Assembly: GCA_947487835.1 (NCBI GenBank)
Contig: CANKXX010000005.1
Location: 248,001-312,000 of the forward strand
DNA length: 64,000 bases
Reading direction: 5' to 3'
Source: an uncultured Microbacteriaceae bacterium
GTDB lineage: Bacteria; Actinomycetota; Actinomycetes; Actinomycetales; Microbacteriaceae
Of this stretch, positions 25,482 to 36,486 are shown piece after piece. Every line of letters begins with the position of its first letter. The stretch's first letter is position 1. Both the position numbers and the translations under genes were made by a program. Under the pieces are notes generated by a model, which ran no database searches, was not told the origin of the DNA, and saw nothing but the letters and a program-made list of their open reading frames with translations.

Positions 25482-27785
25482 ATGACGGCATCAGCCGAGC
25501 CGGCCGTTGCCGCACGCACCGCCAACCCCTGGTGGGCCATCGCCGCGGTCGCCTTCGTGCTCGTCGCGTCGCTCGTGCCCCTGGTCTTCAACGACCGCTT
25601 CTACTTCTTCGCCGACACGCAGGACGGCGCCTACGGCATCTGGTGGGAGATCGGCCGGTCCGTGCTCGCGGGCCAGTGGCCGCTCTTCAGCGCGGACAGC
25701 TGGATGGCCGGCAACCACGCCGCCGAGGGCCAGTGGGGGCTGTGGAACCCGCTCATCCTGCTGATCAGCGTGCTGGTCTACCTCTCCCCCAACGCCCTCG
25801 TGATCGTGAGCGCCATCAAGATCGCGTTCCTCGGCTTCGCAGCGGGCGGCACCTACCTCATGGCCCGCGGCTACGGCGCCAATCAGCCGCTCGCGTTCGT
25901 CGCCGCCGTGGCCGCGCCGCTCGGCGGCTTCACGTTCTACATGGACGCACCGTCCTGGGTGACGAACCTCTTCGTCTGGGCGTTCTTCCCCTGGGTCGCC
26001 TGGGGCCTGCGCCGGATGATCTGGGCCGGCGGGAACCCGCTCGTGCCCGTCGTCTTCGGCTTCTTCCTCGTCACCATCGGCTACGTGCACGGCACGATCC
26101 TGCTGGTTCTGCTGTTCATCGCCATGATCGTCGAGGTCGTCGTGCACCGCCGCTGGCGCTCCCTCGTCGCCGTGCTCACCACGGGCGTGATCCTGGGGCT
26201 CGTCGCCCTGGCCGTGTACCTGCCCGGCGTGCTCACCGCGGGTGTCACGGCCCGCGCCAGCGGCATCGACAACGACGGGTTCATGGTCGCGACCCTCACC
26301 GGGCTCGCGTCCTCCGGCGTCGCGAGCGGTCGCGTCGACCTCTCCGGCTGGTGGGGTCGCTTCAGCGCGGAGCCCCTCCTCTACATCGCCTGGTTCCTGC
26401 CGCTGTTCGCCTTCGTCGACTACGGCCGGTTCCGCGCCCTGAAGACCCGCACCACGAGCCTCTTCGTGATGTTCGTGCTCGCCTTCGCGTTCGTGGTCGG
26501 TCCCGGCCGGCTCGGCCCGCTCCAGTTCCCGGCCCGCGTCGTGCCCTGGGTCGCGCTGCTCAGCATCGTCGTGCTCGTCGTCCTGCTGAGCCGCGCGCCG
26601 GCGACGCCGCTGAGTCGCGGCCGCCTCGGCGTCGCCCTCTCGCTCGTGATCGCGGGCGGCTGGCTCGCGAACAGCCAGGTGCCCGCCTGGTGGCGCGCGC
26701 ACGCGCTGTCGACGCTCGTCGCCGCGGCCGGGGTCCTCGCCGTCTGGTGGATCCTCGCGCGAGGAACCGGGCGCGTGACGCGCGTGCTCCCCGTGCTCTT
26801 CTCGCGCCGCACCGCGACCGCCGCCCTGGCGATCGCCGCCGTGACCCTCATCGTCGTCGTGCTGCAGACGCGCGCGTTCGCCCCCAACCTGCGCTCCGGG
26901 CTGCTCTCGCCCGACGAGAGCGTCGAGTACACCGGCCAGCTCGACGGCGCGAAGGGCGAGGCGTTCGTCGTCGGCAGCCCGTACGGGCTCGGCGACGACG
27001 TGCTCGAGGAGACCCTGCTGTCCAACAGCTGGTACCTGAACCCGACACCGGTGCACAACCTGTACACGCCCGTCCAGTACCTGAACTACGCGCTCGACCT
27101 CTGCATGAACCACACCGGGGTGTCCTGCACGGACTCGGTCGACAAGCTGTTCTCGATCGACGAGGAGACCGGAGAGCGCGTCGTCGACCTCCTCTCCATC
27201 GACACCGTGCAGATCCTGCGCGAGCCGGAGGAGACGGAGCAGGAGCTCGCGTCCCGCCCCGTGCCCGCGGGCTGGCAGCAGGTCGACGTCGACGACGACG
27301 CCGTGCTCTGGGTGCGCGAGGACGAGGAGCAGCCCGCGGGCGGAGTGGTCTGGCAGTCCGAGGGCACGCAGGTCACCCAGCTCAGCTCGGACGACGAGAC
27401 CCTGCGGGTCCGCGTCGACGCCGTACCCGCGGGTGGCGGCGAGGTCGCGCTCAGCCGCCTCTCCTGGCCCGGTTACACCGTCGACGGCGGCACGCTCGGC
27501 GACCCCGTCCGTGGCTACCTGCTGACGGTGGACCTCGATGAGGCGTCCGTCGGCGACACCGTCACCGTGCGCTTCCTGCCGCCGGCGTGGACGGTCGTCG
27601 TGTCCTCGATGGTGCTCGCCCTGCTGCTCACCGCGGGCGTCGCGCTCGCGTCGCTGCTCGGCCGGCGTCGCCGCGACCGCGGCCGCTCGGCCGGGGACAC
27701 CGGGGACACCGGGGACACCGGCACGCTGCCGGACGACCGTCCCGGCAGCCGCGTGCCCGCGGGCGCCGCGGGACCGACGGACTAG
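25482..27785 (+). CDS. YfhO-like polytopic membrane protein
   Basis: A 767-aa protein with about 12-13 hydrophobic helices in residues 20-500, then a large extracytoplasmic C-terminal region (containing VLEETLLSNSWYLNPTPVHN) and a last helix near 705-730. The early loop DTQDGAYGIWWEIGRSV and NPLILL resemble YfhO/GT-C membrane proteins, some of which add sugars from polyprenyl-phosphate donors outside the cell. Start 25482 has AGGAG 6 nt upstream; an alternative ATG at 25404 overlaps the previous stop (TGATG) and has GAAAGG before it. The C-terminus ends in three 9-bp repeat units and stops inside a second 9-bp repeat tract. The substrate is unknown. Confidence 0.78.
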   Translation: MTASAEPAVAARTANPWWAIAAVAFVLVASLVPLVFNDRFYFFADTQDGAYGIWWEIGRSVLAGQWPLFSADSWMAGNHAAEGQWGLWNPLILLISVLVYLSPNALVIVSAIKIAFLGFAAGGTYLMARGYGANQPLAFVAAVAAPLGGFTFYMDAPSWVTNLFVWAFFPWVAWGLRRMIWAGGNPLVPVVFGFFLVTIGYVHGTILLVLLFIAMIVEVVVHRRWRSLVAVLTTGVILGLVALAVYLPGVLTAGVTARASGIDNDGFMVATLTGLASSGVASGRVDLSGWWGRFSAEPLLYIAWFLPLFAFVDYGRFRALKTRTTSLFVMFVLAFAFVVGPGRLGPLQFPARVVPWVALLSIVVLVVLLSRAPATPLSRGRLGVALSLVIAGGWLANSQVPAWWRAHALSTLVAAAGVLAVWWILARGTGRVTRVLPVLFSRRTATAALAIAAVTLIVVVLQTRAFAPNLRSGLLSPDESVEYTGQLDGAKGEAFVVGSPYGLGDDVLEETLLSNSWYLNPTPVHNLYTPVQYLNYALDLCMNHTGVSCTDSVDKLFSIDEETGERVVDLLSIDTVQILREPEETEQELASRPVPAGWQQVDVDDDAVLWVREDEEQPAGGVVWQSEGTQVTQLSSDDETLRVRVDAVPAGGGEVALSRLSWPGYTVDGGTLGDPVRGYLLTVDLDEASVGDTVTVRFLPPAWTVVVSSMVLALLLTAGVALASLLGRRRRDRGRSAGDTGDTGDTGTLPDDRPGSRVPAGAAGPTD
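27693..27719 (+). repeat. 9-bp tandem repeat GGGGACACC, three copies
   Basis: Encodes Gly-Asp-Thr three times in the cytoplasmic tail of the YfhO-like protein. In-frame copy change would only alter tail length. Confidence 0.85.
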
Positions 27786-27829
27786 ACGGACTAGACGAAC
27801 TAGACGGACTAGACGGACTAGACGGACTC
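27776..27829 (+). repeat. 9-bp tandem repeat GACGGACTA, about six units across the stop codon
   Basis: Units at 27776, 27785, 27794 (one mismatch), 27803, 27812 and 27821 (last base changed). The YfhO-like gene stops at the TAG formed by units 1 and 2, and because the unit is nine bases each following unit supplies another in-frame TAG. In the -1 frame the tract reads Gly-Leu-Asp repeats. Confidence 0.85.
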
Positions 27830-27878
27830 TCCGGACCGGAGGGACTGGACGGACCCGCCGGACCACGACGGGTCCGTC
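27829..27878. terminator. Tandem hairpins between convergent genes
   Basis: CTCCGG-A-CCGGAG (27829-27841) is followed by a perfect 10-bp stem (27848-27857 with 27869-27878, 11-nt loop). They separate the YfhO-like gene (+) from the pyruvyl transferase gene (-) and probably terminate both. Confidence 0.55.
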
Positions 27879-27894
27879 TGGTCGGGCGCTCCGG

Positions 27895-30290
<2,396 letters not shown>

Positions 30291-30398
30291 CTAGGCTACC
30301 CAACGATTCGGCGAGCCCCCTGCACCCGCGCGGGTGCCGCCGGTACCGGCGGACTGAGGGACGCTATATGGGCGCCCGGACCGACGTGGCCGGCGCGG

Positions 30399-31238
30399 TC
30401 AGCGGCGGGCGAAGCGGCCGGTCGCGATCACGCGGCGGTAGGCGGCGCGGCGCACGCCCTCGGGCACCAGCCGGTACGAGCCGCGCACCGCGACGTTGCG
30501 CACGGCCTCGTACGGGGTCGTGAAGCGCAGCCGGCGGAACTCGCGCTGCAGCCGCAGCTCCGCGCGCAGCTGAGCGAGGCCGCCCCGGCGCGCGTAGGCC
30601 CCGTCGCTCACCCGGTACATGACCAGCGGGTCCGGGATGTTGTCGACCCGGGCGCCGGAGTGGATCATCCGCGCGAACAGAGAGTAGTCCTCCATCAGCC
30701 CGATGTCGGTGTACCCGCCGGCCCTGCGCACCGCGGCCTTCCGGTACACCACCGTCGGGTGGTTGAAGGGATCGGCGAAGCGCGCGTAGTGCTCGATGGA
30801 GGACTGACCGGTCGGCGGCACGCGGCGCCCGACGATGGTGCCCACCTCGTCCGCGAACTCGAACATGCCGGTGCCGATGAGGTCGAGCCCGGCCTCCATC
30901 TCGGCCATCTGCCGGGCGAACCGCTCGGGCAGGGAGATGTCGTCGGCGTCCATGCGGGCGACGACCTCGTGCCGGCAGGCGTCGAGCCCGGTCTCGAGCG
31001 CGACAGCGAGGCCGCGGTTCTCCCGCAGCGGCACGAGGCGCACCGGCACGGGGGAGGACTCGACGATCGCCTCGATGCAGCGGGTCAGGTCGTACGGCAC
31101 CGGGCCGTCCTGCACGATCACCACGTCGTCGGGGCGCTGCGTCTGCTCGGGCACCGAGCTGCGGAAGGCGCGCTCGAGGTAGGCCGGCTTGTCGCCGGAG
31201 TACACGGGGAGGAGGAGGGAGAACGGCTCGCTAGCCAC
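30399..31238 (-). CDS. Family 2 glycosyltransferase
   Basis: A 279-aa GT-A glycosyltransferase, GTG start. It begins PFSLLLPVYSGDKPAYLERA, with the nucleotide-sugar motif ARMDADDISLP (DxD near residue 95) and GLMEDYSLFARM as the likely acceptor/catalytic acidic segment. It resembles rhamnosyl- and galactosyltransferases of surface polysaccharide loci. The start overlaps the end of the upstream GlfT1-like gene by 8 bp, so the two are coupled. Sugar specificity is unknown. Confidence 0.86.
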   Translation of the reverse strand: MASEPFSLLLPVYSGDKPAYLERAFRSSVPEQTQRPDDVVIVQDGPVPYDLTRCIEAIVESSPVPVRLVPLRENRGLAVALETGLDACRHEVVARMDADDISLPERFARQMAEMEAGLDLIGTGMFEFADEVGTIVGRRVPPTGQSSIEHYARFADPFNHPTVVYRKAAVRRAGGYTDIGLMEDYSLFARMIHSGARVDNIPDPLVMYRVSDGAYARRGGLAQLRAELRLQREFRRLRFTTPYEAVRNVAVRGSYRLVPEGVRRAAYRRVIATGRFARR

Positions 31239-32205
31239 GGCCGGCCCCGGACTCGATAGCGACCACCGCGTCGGTGACGGGCCCGAGCCCGGCGAGGGAG
31301 CGGTCGTTCGGCTGCGGTCGGCTGGTCAGCCCCCGTCGCAGTCCGGCCGCGAGCATCCGCAGCAGAAGAGCCCGGTTGCCGGAGCGGAGAATGGTCTTCG
31401 CGCTCCGGACGACCGTGGCGCCGCCGTACAGCAGCTTCTCGGCCGCGGACAGTCCGCGCGAGTGCAGCAGCAGCCAGAGCTTGTTGCGCACCTCGTAGTA
31501 GAACCGCTCCCCCGGGTCGACATCGGTGGAGCCGAGCTTCGCGGTCTTGTGCACCACGACGCTCTGCGGCACGAACAGGCCGCGCGCCCCGCGCAGCAGG
31601 CGCGTCGAGAACTCGAAGTCGTCGTTCCAGATGAAGTAGTCGGCGATGGGGAGGCCGAGGCGCCGCACGGCGTCGGCCGAGACGAGCATGGAGACGAAGG
31701 AGGAGCTGCGGACCGGCACGTATCCGGCCGACACGGCGGCGTCCCGCTCGGTCGCGCCGACGAAGGGGCGGGTACGCGGCGTGTTCATGGGGTGGTCCCG
31801 GCCGTCGGTCCAGACGACGCGCGAGCCGGCGAGCGCGACGCCTGGCCCCGATCGCGCCGCGCGGACGAGCTCCTCGAGCGCGGTCGGGGTCGGGATGGTG
31901 TCGTCGTCCATCACCCAGATCCATTCGGCCGCGTGCTCGGTCAGCGCGCGGGCCATACCCACGGCGAAGCCACCCGCGCCGCCGGTGTTGCGGGCGAGCG
32001 TCACGACGTCCGCCGTCGGCAACGCCTGGCGCGCCGCGTCGGCCGAGCCGTCGGTCGACGCGTTGTCGACCACGACGACGGCCGCGAGCGGGAGGGTCTG
32101 GGCGATCACGGCGTCGAGGGCCTCGACCAGAAGCTGCCTCCTGTTGTACGCGACGATCACGGCGACCACTCGGGGCGCGGGAGGGAGCACTGACATGAGA
32201 CTCAT
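31231..32205 (-). CDS. Glycosyltransferase, GlfT1 / rhamnosyltransferase-like
   Basis: A 324-aa family 2 glycosyltransferase: VVAVIVAYNRRQLL at the N-terminus, DNASTDGS, NTGGAGGFAVGM, metal motif WVMDDDTIPT and catalytic WNDDFEFSTRLLRG. This pattern is shared by GlfT1 (Rv3782), which starts the galactan on a rhamnosyl-GlcNAc lipid, and by related rhamnosyltransferases. It is divergent from the Wzm/Wzt genes, as glfT1 lies between the two ABC genes in Mycobacterium, which supports the GlfT1 role. An in-frame ATG at 32196 is an alternative start. TAGGGT (32206-32211) is a possible -10. Confidence 0.82.
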   Translation of the reverse strand: MSLMSVLPPAPRVVAVIVAYNRRQLLVEALDAVIAQTLPLAAVVVVDNASTDGSADAARQALPTADVVTLARNTGGAGGFAVGMARALTEHAAEWIWVMDDDTIPTPTALEELVRAARSGPGVALAGSRVVWTDGRDHPMNTPRTRPFVGATERDAAVSAGYVPVRSSSFVSMLVSADAVRRLGLPIADYFIWNDDFEFSTRLLRGARGLFVPQSVVVHKTAKLGSTDVDPGERFYYEVRNKLWLLLHSRGLSAAEKLLYGGATVVRSAKTILRSGNRALLLRMLAAGLRRGLTSRPQPNDRSLAGLGPVTDAVVAIESGAGRG

Positions 32206-32393
32206 ACCCTAACGCGAGCCGCATCCGGGCCCCGGGTGAGGCACCAGCGGGGCGCGGGCGTGCCGCGCCGCGCCGCCGCCGACCGCCGCGCCACCGGCGC
32301 TCGCTCGGTGCTCACGAACCAGTAGCTACAATCGACTGCAGTCACGGACCCCGCAGCCCTGCGCGCACGTGGGCGAACAGAAGAGGACCACGT

Positions 32394-33266
32394 TTGTCAG
32401 GCACCACGGATTCCCCGAGCCTCCGCGGCTTCGTCGAGCCCGGCCGCGGCGCCGGTCTGGTCGACGTCTTCCGCCGCCGATACCTGCTGTCGCTGCTCGT
32501 GCGCAAGGAGGTGCAGGTCCGCTACCGCGGGTCGGTGCTGGGCTGGCTCTGGTCGTACGTCAAGCCGCTCGCCCAGTTCATCGTGTTCTTCCTCGCGATC
32601 GGCGTCTTCCTGCGGCTGAACGACGCCGTGCTCAACTTCCCGATCTACCTCTTCTCCGGCATCGTCGTGATCAACGTCTTCATGGAGGCGTTCGGCAACG
32701 CGACCCGCTCCCTCGTCGACAACGGCGCCCTGATCAAGAAGATTTACCTGCCGCGCGAGCTGTTCCCCGTCTCGTCGTCGATCGTCGCGCTCATCAATTT
32801 CCTGCCGCAGGTGCTCATCCTGTTCGTGGTGTGCCTCTTCTTCGGCTGGTCGCCGCAGCCGCTGCAGGTGCTCGGCATCTTCCTGGCCACGCTCATCGTG
32901 CTCACCCTCGCGACCGGGCTCGGGATGCTGTTCGGCGCCGCGAACGTGTCGTTCCGCGACTCGCAGAACTTCGTCGACCTGATCATCATGGTCGCGACGT
33001 GGGCCTCCCCCGTGCTGTACCAGATCTCCCAGGTGCGCGACGTCGTGCCCGACTGGGCGCTCGTGCTCTACCAGCTGAACCCGCTCACCGCCGCGGTCGG
33101 CCTGTTCCACGCCGGCTTCTGGTACCCCACGACGGACGGCGGCGGCGAGCTGCAGGAGAACCTCTACCTGTACGGCGTCATCGGCCTCGTCGTGTCGCTC
33201 CTCGCGCTCGCGCTCGGCCAGCTCGTCTTCCGCAGACTGGAGGGCCGCTTTGCCCAGGACCTCTGA
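32394..33266 (+). CDS. wzm: ABC-2 polysaccharide exporter, permease (Wzm type)
   Basis: A 290-aa integral membrane protein with six hydrophobic helices. It carries the typical N-terminal segment LVRKEVQVRYRGSVLGWLWS, followed by the membrane domain and LNPLTAAVGLFHAGFWYP. It forms the channel for lipid-linked polysaccharide export, like mycobacterial Rv3783. The start is TTG at 32394 with GAGGA 6 nt upstream. It overlaps the ATPase gene by 17 bp. Confidence 0.9.
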   Translation: MSGTTDSPSLRGFVEPGRGAGLVDVFRRRYLLSLLVRKEVQVRYRGSVLGWLWSYVKPLAQFIVFFLAIGVFLRLNDAVLNFPIYLFSGIVVINVFMEAFGNATRSLVDNGALIKKIYLPRELFPVSSSIVALINFLPQVLILFVVCLFFGWSPQPLQVLGIFLATLIVLTLATGLGMLFGAANVSFRDSQNFVDLIIMVATWASPVLYQISQVRDVVPDWALVLYQLNPLTAAVGLFHAGFWYPTTDGGGELQENLYLYGVIGLVVSLLALALGQLVFRRLEGRFAQDL

Positions 33267-34008
33267 TCCGGTCGCCACGACGTCGAACTCCGCGAGCATC
33301 ATCGTGGACGGCGTGCGCAAGACCTTCCTCTTCCGGCACACCCACTCCATCAAGGAGACGGTGATCGCGGCCGTGCGCCGCAAGCCGCTCGCCTCGACCT
33401 TCGACGCCCTCGAGAACGTGAGCTTCACCATCCAGCAGGGCGAGTCCGTCGCCCTGCTCGGCTTCAACGGGTCGGGCAAGTCGACACTGCTCAAGCTCAT
33501 CAGCGGCGTCCTCCGCCCCGACGCGGGCGAGATCCGCACTCGGGGCCGCGTCGCGGGCCTCATCGAGGTGGGCGCGGGCTTCCACCCCGACCTCTCAGGC
33601 CGGGAGAACATCTACCTGAACGCCGCGATCCTCGGCATGAGCAAGGCCGAGATCGACAGCCGCTTCGACGACATCGTCGCCTTCTCGGAGATCGAGAAGT
33701 TCATCGACACCGAGGTGAAGCACTACTCCTCGGGCATGTTCCTGCGGCTCGCCTTCTCGGTCGCGATCCACACCGAGGTCGACATCCTGCTCGTGGACGA
33801 GATCCTCTCCGTGGGCGACGAGCCGTTCCAGCGCAAGTGCCTCGAGCGCATCCGCGAACTGCACCGCCAGGGCAAGACCCTCGTCGTGGTCAGCCACGAC
33901 CTCGACATGGTCGCGAAGCTCTGCGACCGCGGCATCCTGGTGAATCAGGGCACGCTCGAGTTCGACGGCGACGCCACCGAAGCGGTCGCGAGGATGCGCG
34001 CCCGCTAG
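33250..34008 (+). CDS. wzt: ABC-2 polysaccharide exporter, ATPase (Wzt type, no carbohydrate-binding domain)
   Basis: A 252-aa ATP-binding subunit. Walker A is GFNGSGKST (71-79), the signature is YSSGM (159-163) and Walker B is DILLVDE (178-184), with a switch His in VVVSHDLDMV. It ends soon after the nucleotide-binding domain and so lacks the C-terminal glycan-binding domain of the E. coli O9a Wzt, like TagH-less and Rv3781-type transporters that do not read a capped chain end. The TTG start lies inside the permease gene; no better start is present. It energises export of the locus polymer. Confidence 0.9.
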   Translation: MPRTSDPVATTSNSASIIVDGVRKTFLFRHTHSIKETVIAAVRRKPLASTFDALENVSFTIQQGESVALLGFNGSGKSTLLKLISGVLRPDAGEIRTRGRVAGLIEVGAGFHPDLSGRENIYLNAAILGMSKAEIDSRFDDIVAFSEIEKFIDTEVKHYSSGMFLRLAFSVAIHTEVDILLVDEILSVGDEPFQRKCLERIRELHRQGKTLVVVSHDLDMVAKLCDRGILVNQGTLEFDGDATEAVARMRAR

Positions 34009-34079
34009 CCGTCCGGGCTGCGCCGAACGCAGCCTGTATCGTGACGGACAGTCAAGCGCGACGAGGAAATGCAGGACAG

Positions 34080-34592
34080 ATGACAGCGGACGAGGACGCC
34101 ACCGGCACGCCGGCGCCCCCCGCGGGCATGACGGGTGCGGCCGGTCCCCTCCTGCGGATCGTCAAGAACCAGAAGGTCGCGTTCCTGCTCGTCGGAGGCG
34201 CCAACACCGCCATCGGCTTCCTGCTCTTCGTGTTCTTCGAGCTCACCGTCGGCGTGCGCTTCGGCTACTTCGCGACGCTGGCCTGCGCGCACGTCTGCGC
34301 CGTGCTCTGCGCGTTCTTCCTGTACCGCCGCTTCGTCTTCCGCGTGCAGGGCCACTTCTTCCGCGACCTCGCCCGGTTCGAGCTCGTCTACCTCGCGTCC
34401 CTCGCGGTCAACTTCCTCCTGTTGCCGATCCTCGTCGAGATCGTCGGCCTTCCTGTCATCCCGGCCCAGGCCCTCATCGTGTTCGTGACCGCGGTCATGA
34501 GCTTCGTGGGGCACAGGGGCTTCTCGTTCCGCCGCCCGGCGGCCGCGGCCACCGCGGACACCGTCGCCGACCCGAAAGGATCCGGCTCATGA
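34080..34592 (+). CDS. gtrA: GtrA-like membrane protein (first copy)
   Basis: A 170-aa protein with four hydrophobic helices (about residues 33-150), beginning KVAFLLVGGANTAIGFLLF, the GtrA family entry, and ending GHRGFSFRRP. GtrA proteins are thought to flip polyprenyl-phosphate-linked sugars across the membrane. GAGGAAATGCAGGAC lies upstream of the ATG. It overlaps the next gene by 4 bp and is followed by a GtrB-like transferase, making a GtrA/GtrB module. Confidence 0.85.
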   Translation: MTADEDATGTPAPPAGMTGAAGPLLRIVKNQKVAFLLVGGANTAIGFLLFVFFELTVGVRFGYFATLACAHVCAVLCAFFLYRRFVFRVQGHFFRDLARFELVYLASLAVNFLLLPILVEIVGLPVIPAQALIVFVTAVMSFVGHRGFSFRRPAAAATADTVADPKGSGS

Positions 34593-35446
34593 CCGACTCG
34601 GTACCCCGCGTCTCCATAGTCATCCCGGCATACAACAACGCCGACTACCTGCAGGAGACCATCGACTCCGTGCTCGCGCAGACATACACCGACTTCGAGG
34701 TGGTCATCTCCGACCACTCCTCGACCGACGGCACGGCCGAGGTCATGAGCCGCTACGAGTCGGACCCGCGCTTCACGCTGCTCAGCACGGAGGCGGGCGG
34801 CGGAGCGCTGCGGAACTGGAACCGGGTCAGTCAGGCGGCGCGCGGTACGTATCTGAAGCTCGTCTGCGGTGACGACCTGCTCTACCCCGAGATCCTGCGC
34901 CTCCAGGTCGAGGCCCTCGACGCCAACCCGGACGCCACCATCGCCGCGTCGCCGCGGGACATCGTCGACGCGAACAGCAAGCCCGTCATCCGCGACCGCG
35001 GCCTCGGCCGGAAGGTGGGCACGCACCCGGGCGCCGACATCGTGCGCGCGAGCGTGCGGGCCGGCACCAACCTGTTCGGCGAGCCGGGCTGCGTGCTGAT
35101 GCGTCGCGCCGCCCTCGAGGCGGAGGGGTGGTGGGACTCCCGCTGGCCCTATCTCATCGACCAGACCACGAGCTCCCGGGTCGCGCTCCGCGGCGACTTC
35201 GTGGGCGTGGGCTCGAAGGCCCTCGCCGGCTTCCGCATCTCGGACAGCCAGTGGAGCGTCCGCCTCGCGAAGCAGCAGAGCGAGGCCGCGGCCGGCTTCC
35301 ATCGCTGGATGCACGAGGCGCACCCCGACGTGGTGAGCCGCGCCGACGTGCTCGTCGGCAACGCCCGGGCGCGGGCGATGGCGGCGGCCCGCAGGCTCGC
35401 CTACATCTACCTGAAGCAGCGCATGTCGCGGGCGGCCGCAGCGTGA
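34589..35446 (+). CDS. Family 2 glycosyltransferase
   Basis: A 285-aa GT-A enzyme: VSIVIPAYNNADYLQETIDSV, SDHSSTDGT, and KLVCGDDLLYPE as the metal-binding DD segment. It lies between gtrA and the GtrB-like gene with 4-bp overlaps on both sides, so all are made together. It probably adds a sugar to a lipid-linked intermediate in the same pathway. The C-terminal part is helical and basic, which fits membrane contact. Confidence 0.86.
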   Translation: MTDSVPRVSIVIPAYNNADYLQETIDSVLAQTYTDFEVVISDHSSTDGTAEVMSRYESDPRFTLLSTEAGGGALRNWNRVSQAARGTYLKLVCGDDLLYPEILRLQVEALDANPDATIAASPRDIVDANSKPVIRDRGLGRKVGTHPGADIVRASVRAGTNLFGEPGCVLMRRAALEAEGWWDSRWPYLIDQTTSSRVALRGDFVGVGSKALAGFRISDSQWSVRLAKQQSEAAAGFHRWMHEAHPDVVSRADVLVGNARARAMAAARRLAYIYLKQRMSRAAAA

Positions 35447-36486
35447 GCCGGCCCTGGTCGGCGGAGGACGGGCGCCAGGGCGCGCCCCTCGCCATCGTCG
35501 AGCGCGCGGACCACAGCGTCTCCGTCGTCGTGCCCGTGTATCAGGGCGAGAAGACCCTGCCCGCGCTGATGCGGGAGATCGAGGCGCTCGCGACCCCGAG
35601 GCTCACCCCGGGCGGCCACAGTTTCGCCGTCACCGAGGTGCTGCTCGTGCACGACAACGGGCCCGACGACTCGGCCTCCGTGCTGCGCCGGCTCGAGACC
35701 GAGTACGACTTCGTGCGCGCCATCTGGCTGAGCAAGAACTTCGGCCAGCACGCGGCGACGCTCGCCGGCATGGCCTCCACCGGCGGCGACTGGGTGGTCA
35801 CCCTCGACGAGGACGGCCAGCATGACCCCGCCTACATCGCCGACATGCTCGACGTCGCCATGGCCGACCAGGCCTCGGTCGTCTACGCCCGGCCGACCAA
35901 CGCGCCGTCGCACGGGTTCCTCCGCAACACCGCCTCCCGCGGCGCGAAGTGGATCCTCAACCAGCTGTCCTCCGCCAACGCGAGCCAGTACCAGAGCTAC
36001 CGCTTCCTGCTGGGCAGCGTCGCACGCAGCGTCGCCGCGTACGCGGGCTCCGGCGTCTACCTCGACCTCGCTCTCGGCTGGGTCGCGAAGGGCGCGAGCC
36101 AGTGCGACGTGCGCCTGCGCGACGAGGGCGACCGCACGAGCGGCTACTCCGCGCGCCGGCTGTTCTCGCACTTCTGGCGCATGGTGCTCTCCAGCGGCAC
36201 GCGCGGCCTCCGGGTGGTCAGCGCCATCGGAGTGCTGTTCTTCGTGCTCGCGATCGTCGTGACCATCATCATCTTCATCGGCCGCTTCACCCAGAACGAC
36301 GTGCCGGAGGGGTGGGCGTCGACCATCGTGGCCGTGCTAGTCAGCTCCGGCGCGATCCTGTTCTCGCTCGGCATCATCGCCGAGTACATCGGGGTGGCCG
36401 TGAGCACCGCGCAGGGCCGCCCGCCGTACCTGATCGTGCGCGACCCGCACGACGGTCCGCTCGGGCGCCCGCCGTACCGCCCATGA
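35443..36486 (+). CDS. gtrB: GtrB-like polyprenyl-phosphate glycosyltransferase
   Basis: A 347-aa protein with a cytoplasmic DPM1-like GT2 domain (VSVVVPVYQGEKTLP near residue 26, LSKNFGQHAATLAGM, and TLDEDGQHDP with the acidic DED at 122-124) and two C-terminal membrane helices (about 258-285 and 298-325). This is the GtrB/ArnC-type plan: it moves a sugar from a nucleotide donor to polyprenyl phosphate. The GTG start overlaps the previous stop (GTGA) and its own stop overlaps the next ATG. It pairs with the GtrA protein at 34080-34592; the final transferase might be one of the GT-C-like proteins in the window. Confidence 0.85.
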   Translation: MSRPWSAEDGRQGAPLAIVERADHSVSVVVPVYQGEKTLPALMREIEALATPRLTPGGHSFAVTEVLLVHDNGPDDSASVLRRLETEYDFVRAIWLSKNFGQHAATLAGMASTGGDWVVTLDEDGQHDPAYIADMLDVAMADQASVVYARPTNAPSHGFLRNTASRGAKWILNQLSSANASQYQSYRFLLGSVARSVAAYAGSGVYLDLALGWVAKGASQCDVRLRDEGDRTSGYSARRLFSHFWRMVLSSGTRGLRVVSAIGVLFFVLAIVVTIIIFIGRFTQNDVPEGWASTIVAVLVSSGAILFSLGIIAEYIGVAVSTAQGRPPYLIVRDPHDGPLGRPPYRP

